A stretch of 64,000 bases of DNA from Prillingera fragicola (lineage: Eukaryota; Basidiomycota; Tremellomycetes; Trichosporonales; Trichosporonaceae), in contig BEDY01000011.1 in the NCBI GenBank assembly GCA_002335605.1, positions 496,001 to 560,000 on the forward strand, given 5' to 3'. Under the pieces are notes generated by a model. That model was not told the DNA's origin. It worked only from the letters and a program-made list of their open reading frames with translations, and ran no database searches. Shown here piece after piece: positions 56,925 through 64,000 of the stretch (its first letter is position 1; each line of letters starts with the position of its first letter). A program made the position numbers and the translations under genes.

Positions 56925-59900
56925 TAGATGGGGATTTTGTAAGATTGAAAGAATGGATATCTCTGCTCAGCAACAATTGCGTCGCTGGCTGCACAAGTGA
57001 TCTGCAAGCGGGAGGCATGGCTAGAGTAGGTCAGCTGCGTCAGTTATTGAGTTTGAAGCGCAAGGCTCTCGTCATAGTAATGAAAATGCATTCTCATTGC
57101 ACTACCAAAAAAAAAGAAAAAAAAAAAAAAAAAACACCTTGAAGAAGGGGTGATGCGCGACCCAAATGGGCGAGGGATTGAGGACATGCTTCACTCTGCC
57201 CTTGCAAGGAGTGGCACTACAATACAAGTTGGTCGATTTGATACGCGGGTGGTGGTATGGAATGGACTCCATGACAGGCTTGTTGAGAAAAACGACAAGG
57301 GTGGGTGACTCCTTTTTCTTTGCAACCATATGCACGGGCGAGCCTGATGATCCCTTTGATAGAGGAAATGTTCGTCGCCGGTAAGATGTATTGTCTTCTA
57401 CTCACATACTCCCTCCACCACAATTCCCTCGGCCGTACCAGCACCAACCCTTACCGACCTCACCCCTGCCTTCAAGAAAGCTGCCACGGCTTTCAACACC
57501 CTTTGCCTGGTCGGTGTAACGGTCATCAGTACGCAACGGCAGCTGCTGCTTCCCGCCCCCACCCTCTGTGGCCTGGCGGCACGATTACCCAGTCTCGAGC
57601 CCAGCCACAGCCCTGTTTTCCGAACAGGTCTATTCGACGTTATCGTCGCGGATGCCACACAATAGGTAAGGAAGAACCGCAACCCAGCGAGAGCTGGGTA
57701 TGTATCAGTTCCTGCACCGTCTGTGCTCACGTGGCTGCACTGTTTCTGTTCGGGGTGCGGCTAAGCCGAGCAGATGACTGCACCGAAGGCTGCACTCTGT
57801 CCAACCAGTCGAGCCCGTGACCTGCCAGATCGCCGCCGATAGATAGATACGGCGTGTACCCTGATACCGCAACCCACCCGTTGTGGTATGGATAGGAGCA
57901 GCGACCACAGCCTCCCCTGATGTTCCAGGTTTATGTATAATCTCCACGGCTGGCGGGAGGCGGATTGCAGAAGCAGCTCTGTCACAGGTGCAGTCGTATC
58001 GACGAGTTAGGCCCGCTTGAAGTATGCAGCCGCAGATGCATTTCCAGCTGTTGCCCTGTAGTCGAATAGGCAACCAACGAACAAACGGTAGCTAATATCC
58101 CATGTTTTCGAGTTGACGGGTCCATGCGCATGTTTGTGATGTGTTCGGTGTTTCCTCATCCAAGTTGACATTGGCATCCCGTTGGTTGGGTATCAGGGCT
58201 TGCTGGATATGTAGCCTCTGTTGGCCAAGGTCGAGATGTGAGTTGACCTCTGTCCAGCATTCGGCACTACCCTGGCCTTCATACACCTCGACGAACGACA
58301 CGATCAGGAAGAAGGCGCTTTCAAGTTTTTCTCAATGACTAGGCGGGGCGCCACCTGCCCTGCTCCCCACCGGTTTCCCACAAAGCCAATTTTTCTGGAA
58401 CTCGGTGACGGTCACCGAGCAGTGCGCTGCGCTCTCAGCGTGCCAATGTGCTGTATCCGACCTCGGCTATGATCGTTGTGGAACCGACGATAGCCGCAGA
58501 AAGCATCAACCCACGGCGCGACATTGCGAGTATAGTGTGTGCCCGAGGGGTCCCGGAGGGGTCTACTCCAGAAGACGAAGCGTGACCTGAGGGAAGTGGA
58601 TAGGTAGTGGGACTTGAGTGAAGTGGATAGGTGGCGAGTGGACTCACAGCGTGATCTGCTTGGCTGATCTGCTATGTGATTTCTGGTCTACGTCGATGGC
58701 CGGTGGCAGAGGGTGCGGTCAATTGTGTCTCGCGAAGAACCGCAGCGAGGGCTACCCTCATGTCCTGGTTGAGCAGGTACAGCCATTGGCGGCATGATGT
58801 GCGAGATAGTGGCCGGCGCTTCGGTGTACTGTATTGCATAGACGCTGGAGGATAGTGTATCACTTTAGGGCTCCTGAGCGACGCCATCGAGAAATTTAAC
58901 CATCGCATGTGAGACTCATAACTGAAATGATTGATTTCATATCCATCCCTGATGAGCGTTTGCGCATCCCGTGAGGGTTGTAAGCCTATCGAGAGGGCAA
59001 AGACGGACGACGAGGTATTGTACTCCCAAGTGCTGTGCCCAGAGCATGCAAAACACTTATACCGGCCACGCCCAGCACATCGCATAACCAGTCGAGCTCG
59101 TCAAGGGTGAGAGGTGTCACTTACGCTGTATCGTAGGTTCTTCAATCCCTCCCGATTCAATTAGGTCCACTTATCCAACTGCTCGAACAGCTCCATGCCA
59201 GTATACCTCAGCAGCAACCACGTGGGGTCTCAGCTGGTGTCACCGTACGCAGGAAGGGATGGCGGGACTTGGAGTTATGAGATCCTGGGGGTGCCCGGTA
59301 ACTTTACACCGCTAGGCTGGGCGGACGAGTGTCGAAGCGGAGAAGGGTTATGCGCAACAACGCCGAGACAGGACTCCTTGCCAGGAGGTACTGACACTTG
59401 TCTTGGATAATTGGGATCAAGGTCCATCCGCCATGTCTTTGTTGAGATCGGTACAGGAGTTGCCCGGAGGAAGGTAGGGCAGCCTCAGGCTTGAAAATGC
59501 TGCTCAAATGCCTATGCGGCTTGCCCGAGAGAACTCACGCCATGCAAAGCTGTAGACCCACTAGCTCCTTGCGTTGCCTAAACTCTGAACAGGGTCAATG
59601 ATGATGCGGGCCGTTGTCATGCGGAGGGAGACTGCTTTATGTGTGTCGTTCAAGGCGTTGCGCGTCCCGACTTTCAACACTCAGCGAAGAATGGATTCCC
59701 TCGCCTCCTTATTGCTTCCTTCAGTCAAGTGTGTTCAATGGGGCGTGCACTGTCAAGGAGACAAATGACAATTAACCTCGTTGTCTCCGTATGCCATGGC
59801 ACTGCACTCGACTTCAGAAACGTTGTGCCGGACTGATCGACCCGGCTCAAACGTGATCTCACCTCTTGCGCAGGCCTCCCTGCATCACTGGACCAGCTTC

Positions 59901-61507
59901 TACAAGCAGCCACAAGCCATAATATTGATATTTTTGCTGTGGGTCTCACAAGAATGTTGCCGAGGCCGATGTCATATGGGACTCGTCCAGCCTTCCACCG
60001 CTGAAACCAACGAGAAGACACTCGCTGGGACGCCTTGTAGCACCGCCACCACTACCAGTCGGCGCAGTGTGTTTGCTGGGACGAGGATAAATCGCGTGGG
60101 CAGTGTGAGATAAAGCGCGTCGATGGCTGTCACACCACTGTGACGCCGTTCAAACAATGTTCGTGGCGGTGGGATGACCGAAAGCAACACCGACGCGATG
60201 GTCGAGAAATGTCGCCGACATGCCAGAAATGTCGTCCATGTCTTCATTGTAAAGAACAGTCAGCCTAGCCAAGTGGGTAGCGATCTCCACTTCGCGAGCT
60301 TTGCGGAGATCGTCGAGGTGTGCAACGCGCCATGAGCACTGCTGCTTCCAATTATGTTGATTCGAGCGCCAAAGAGTAGGTGTTTGGTTTGAGTGGAGGT
60401 AGTGAAGGGGTCGAGCGTATACCTAATACCTCATAGACTGAAGAGCCTGTGATTCCATTTGAGCTACGACTGCCACCAGATGCCAAAGAAACTCTCAAGT
60501 CGATGGCATAGGTCAGAGAAATGATGAGGGAGGCCAACGGCGAAGCAGTACCAAACCCTATTCCGTTTTACCATTGGGAGGGTGGAGCTCCTATCTTTCA
60601 ACATAGATATTAGACCATGAGGCTCAAGTGGTCACTGCTGCTCACGCGTCCAGAATTCTTGATGCTGGGCAATTATGCTTGATGGACATTCGTCGTGAGT
60701 GGTGACGTGGCCAGCCACCAGGTTCCCGGACATGTCTGGCTCAACACGCTCAGATGGACTCGAACCACACTCGTCAAATGCGCGCGACGCGCGACCAGAT
60801 GGCTCCTCAAACCAAATTTACCAGCAGCGATTCCGTGGATCTTCCCCGCACCTAGCATGGAAGCAATGCCACGACGGCACACCATCAACCCAGCCAGCTG
60901 ACACCCGAGTCCGCAGCGACATGGACACACTGGCCAGGGCTTTGACCTCGGATTGCCATGTGGTGTAGGGCTGCAGTGCGATGTGACATGGAGTTGCAGA
61001 TCTGCTGCGCTAAGCTGGTCTGGCCTCCTGGGTTCATCGAGACACCGGACCGGCGGAGAGCCAGACAACACGGCTAGAGCGGGCCGGATGAACGCACTAT
61101 ACCGGTATGACCAGGAATGGTAAGGGTGGCCCAGCCAGTTACACCTGGTGTGAAGGAGCCCAATGGTGTCGTGAGGTAAGAGGTCCTCACAACCTCCCAG
61201 GCTAGCGCTAAGTTGAGGGCGAGAAATGAGGAGCGAGGAGGCAAAAAAAAGATGAGTAGCACCTTTAAAAGGCTATTCGTTCAGGTTAACCGCATCCAAA
61301 TTGCCGGTCGGGGTGCTCAAGCTTGGTCATGAATGCTGTGGAGCTGTGGTCTTGTTCTCGAGTTACGCAGCAAGATGGGTTGGTGTTCACAGGCACTTTG
61401 TTTGATTGGCAGGCTGGACGCTGAGATGTGGAGTGGGAGGTTGGAGCGGTTTATGCCGGTGCATCTAGCTCCGAGATTAGCTCATGTGGGCTCCACTCGC
61501 TTGTTAG
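56925..61507. other. Gene-poor, AT-richer stretch
   Basis: About 4.6 kb with no gene I can support on either strand. GC content is lower than in the coding regions and frames rarely exceed 130 codons. Weak candidates (59195-59410, 60699-60968) lack splice-consistent extensions. It may be decayed or non-coding DNA. Confidence 0.55.
57107..57134. repeat. 28-base A-rich run
   Basis: An almost pure A run interrupted by one G (57116), about 180 bases after the alpha-mannosidase stop. Too far for its poly(A) signal to be certain. It could be the tail of a retroposed copy but I see no body attached to it. Confidence 0.6.
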
Positions 61508-62166
61508 ATGGCAAAAGATATTAGCGAGAGTGTTGAGGGGAGAAGCAGTCGTGTCATGGGCAGATACGGCGTGGTGGACACATTGTGGCTTCGCCGCATA
61601 CAGATGATCCGTAAGTGCGAGTCATTGAAGACCTCTGACCCTCAGTTGTCGACCTTGCCATTGCCAAAGACGACCTGGTCAAGAACACGTTGATCAAGCA
61701 CGCATCTCTCAGGGTAGCCAATCTTCCTCGCAAGGCTCGCACGACCATCCAGGAGAGCTTTGCCCAGGTTGTTGACAGGTACAACTCTCTCTACGCCGAG
61801 GAGACTACCCACGATGTCGACTCGTCTCTTGACCACTTCCCCACTGGCAAGAACTCGCAGTGGCACGCACTTGAAGCCCTCGAGGTATGTCAAGACAGGA
61901 TGATACAGCGCTGACTATAGTTTATTGGGAGGACTCGGTTTGAGGACCCGCATGCAGCCCTAGAGCTCATGCGTGAGTCCAAAGTCATCACTGACTCAGA
62001 CTATGTGTCTTTGGCTTCTTCCATTGCCCACATTGACCCTCTCCCTCCGATCGCCACTGGTTCTGTACCGGTCGTCTCCGAAGGCGAGGATGGCGGAAGG
62101 GTGGAGCTTCGTCTGGGCCAAGCTGTCCACCCTTCTGAGCCGCTATTCCTGGAACATCATGATTGA
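61508..62166 (+). CDS. Small three-exon hypothetical gene in the gene-poor arm
   Basis: Exons 61508-61610, 61646-61884 and 61921-62166 (introns 35 and 36 bases, GTAAGT and GTATGT donors, CAG and TAG acceptors, GCTGAC branch point in intron 2) give 195 residues. All three phases agree, which supports a real gene. The middle is helical (NLPRKARTTIQESFAQVVDRYNS) and the end acidic and Pro-rich (LDHFPTGKNSQWHALEALE, then IDPLPPIATGSVPVVSEGED). No domain is recognised. An in-frame ATG at 61556 is an alternative start. It could be part of a longer degenerate locus. Function unknown. Confidence 0.5.
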
Positions 62167-63871
62167 CATTGGTGGAGCTGTCTCAAAAGACGTTACATCG
62201 CGAATAGACCGAGCGGGAATGCAACGAAGTGGCGTCAAAGAGGACCGGTGGCTGGCAACATGGACTCGCTCCGTGCGTGGCGGCTCACTGCGTCCCAAGC
62301 ATCGGAGCTAGTGGTCGGCGTAAAACTGAGATCTGAGGTGCACAATGTGCGTGTTTCTGGATTGACAGGCTAGAATCTGACCGCGAGAAGCACTCGTTTT
62401 GTCTCGACCGCTGACAATCACGTTGACCGAGTGCGACGTGTGGCAAGGCTGTTGCGAAGCCGGGTACTGATTACCGAGTGTGTCAACTACAACGTTGCAG
62501 TGGAGCTGCAGCGGGTCAACAGTGAGTAGCTGTGGTAGGACAGAAAATGGTGGAGGAACTGTGTGGGTTGGGCACTAACGGGCATGGGTGCAATGCTGCT
62601 GCAGCTGGCAGCACGCGAGGGTTGGCATGGCAGCGACGACCAGGAATAATCCATGTAAGCCAAAAGGTCGTGGTCGCGAGCAGTGGCATTGCAATCAACA
62701 CAACGGCAGCCAAGATGATGCAATGGATTCAGAACTACTAGAATTGACGTGGAAGTCCCCTTCCTGTCACGCCAGGCGATTCCTTCACATGCCCGACCGT
62801 GGCATCACCACCATTGAGCATATCAAGAAAAAAGCTGTTTGTTTTCGTGTGCCGGGGAACCCAGGTCGGTACTGTACGTCAATAAGGTGTCGGCAGGTAG
62901 ACAGAAAACCAGTGCCCGCCCGTCGGAGTTGCCTGCTTTGGTGAGCGGGTGGGACAGTTCGAAGACCCATTGGCAAAAGTCGTAGAGTGAAGTCTTAATG
63001 GTTTTGTCCTTTTCCTCGTAGGGTACCACACCATCATGGTGGAAAAAACGGACGGCCACCAAGCGGCAACGAACTGCTGCTCCAGGTCCTTAATGGTGGT
63101 AACCTTTCCCGCCATTTTGAAGTCCAAGCTGCTTCATCTTCACTCGTCGGGGCATGGATGGGCTCACCAGGAGCCTTCTTAAGAAAATTGCTTAAGGAAC
63201 AGGCGGCTAGGGTGAAGAGCAAGCTTGGGTTGCCAGCGTTGCCCACCAGTTCTCCGTTCGTCTGTTCTCCTGAGGTTGCAGAAAAAAGCATGAAAGCAGC
63301 GCGTTGGCGGTAGGGTGGGCCTCGGCGGCCAGGCGACAGAGGTGCGCGCAGGCAGCACCTGGTTGGGTCGGTTCGCGTTGAAACCCAGTGATGGGCAGCG
63401 GACAGCAACAATCAAATGCTCTTCTTGGTGGATGACGGTCAAACACGGTAGTCAGTCTATTGTTGCGAAGGAGTCAGTGCTCGGCAGTGAGCGAAGGTAG
63501 TTGGAGGGGACGTCAGAGGGCGCTTGCATGGCCATTTGGATGTTAGCAGCTTGAATCTTACCAGTGGCCGCAGTCGTGTGTCTGTGGTCATAAAATTGCA
63601 AGCTGCGAGCAGGCTCACAAATGCAGCACCAGCTCGTCGCTGCTGTGACTCCCGGTTCAGTGTGGTACCCACCAACATTTGTAGGAGAGCTGTCGGCAGC
63701 TGCCGAAAGCTTTGACGACGGGAGTGAGCAAGTCGACCATTTGCTCGAGCACGGCATATGAAGTAGGGCCAATGAGTCTGACAGAGACGTCCGGGAGGTA
63801 TCGGCCGTCATACGGATTAAGCTTGTGGTAGGTTAGAAAGATACTTACCAGCCCGCAGGCTCTTGTTCACA
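62167..63871. other. Gene-poor stretch with possible decayed minus-strand coding
   Basis: Minus-strand segments around 63680-63820 (reading NPYDGRYLPDVSVRLIG) and 62823-63062 (KDKTIKTSLYDFCQWVF) look protein-like but do not join with sound splice sites or phase. A GTAAGT donor on the minus strand near 63844-63849 points to an exon from the right. I call no gene, only likely remnants or an uncertain spliced gene. Confidence 0.4.
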
Positions 63872-64000
63872 ATGACCGCACTCCTACCCCCCCACCTGGC
63901 CGACCTCCGACTTGCTCTTATCAACACGTCCGCGACCTTCACCTCGCTGTTCACGGGTCGACGGCACAGCGATCCACTGCACCCCTACAATGCTGATGCC
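63872..64000 (+). CDS. Possible gene start running off the right edge
   Basis: ATG at 63872 in good context (cacaATGacc) opens 43 codons to the end of the window (MTALLPPHLADLRLALINTS...). GC at the third position is high, as in other genes here. The minus strand of the same DNA also has an open frame, so the direction is uncertain. No domain can be read from so short a piece. Confidence 0.35.
   Translation, partial: MTALLPPHLADLRLALINTSATFTSLFTGRRHSDPLHPYNADA

Noticed and set aside
57107..57134. A retroposed gene tail
   Set aside because: No coding body or target-site duplication could be seen next to the A-rich run.

Overview
The window is from a fungal nuclear genome, most likely a basidiomycete yeast of the Tremellomycetes (Trichosporonales-like). 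Genes are dense and GC-rich. Most are broken by very short introns (36-60 bases, a few longer) with GTGAGT/GTAAGT donors, CTNAC branch points and CAG acceptors. The content is typical of such yeasts: Zn(II)2Cys6 regulators, MFS permeases, a GH28 pectinase, a P450 and GPI-type wall proteins. I rebuilt every gene model by hand from splice signals and reading phase. Genus-level placement is inference.

Layout. 1-7.5 kb: 3' part of a CAP/PR-1 protein, a secreted carboxylesterase, an AAAP amino-acid permease (minus) and an orphan single-pass membrane protein. 7.6-14.2 kb: a frameshifted, possibly Gag-like ORF, a P450 with several N-terminal membrane segments, and a divergent Zn2Cys6 regulator. 14.6-15.8 kb: two facing genes for small coiled-coil/TM proteins that share an N-terminal module. 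17-30 kb: a regulator-like protein without a zinc cluster, a Zn2Cys6 regulator, a sugar permease, a GH28 polygalacturonase, a GPI-type repeat protein and an isochorismatase-type hydrolase. This stretch reads as a plant cell-wall/sugar-use region. 30.6-38.3 kb: a Zn2Cys6 regulator homologous to the cluster-less protein at 17 kb, an amidase, and a free-standing DUF2156 (MprF-type) aminoacyl-transferase candidate. 38.5-45.4 kb: a fused flavin reductase/luciferase-like monooxygenase, a divergent MFS permease, and a secreted beta-propeller protein. 46.5-50 kb: a 1137-residue Gly/Thr/His-rich modular repeat protein whose start codon appears to be split by an intron. 50.2-56.9 kb: a divergent ATG22-like / AMS1-like pair, both tied to vacuolar turnover. 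57-64 kb: gene-poor DNA with one small three-exon hypothetical gene and an uncertain gene start at the right edge.

The observations I rate highest are the single-chain reductase-oxygenase fusion (38530-40629), the A|TG split start codon (46551/46606), the regulator pair with and without a DNA-binding domain (30603-32585 and 17135-18919), the free-standing DUF2156 protein (36646-38325), and the facing pair of coiled-coil/TM genes (14605-15820).
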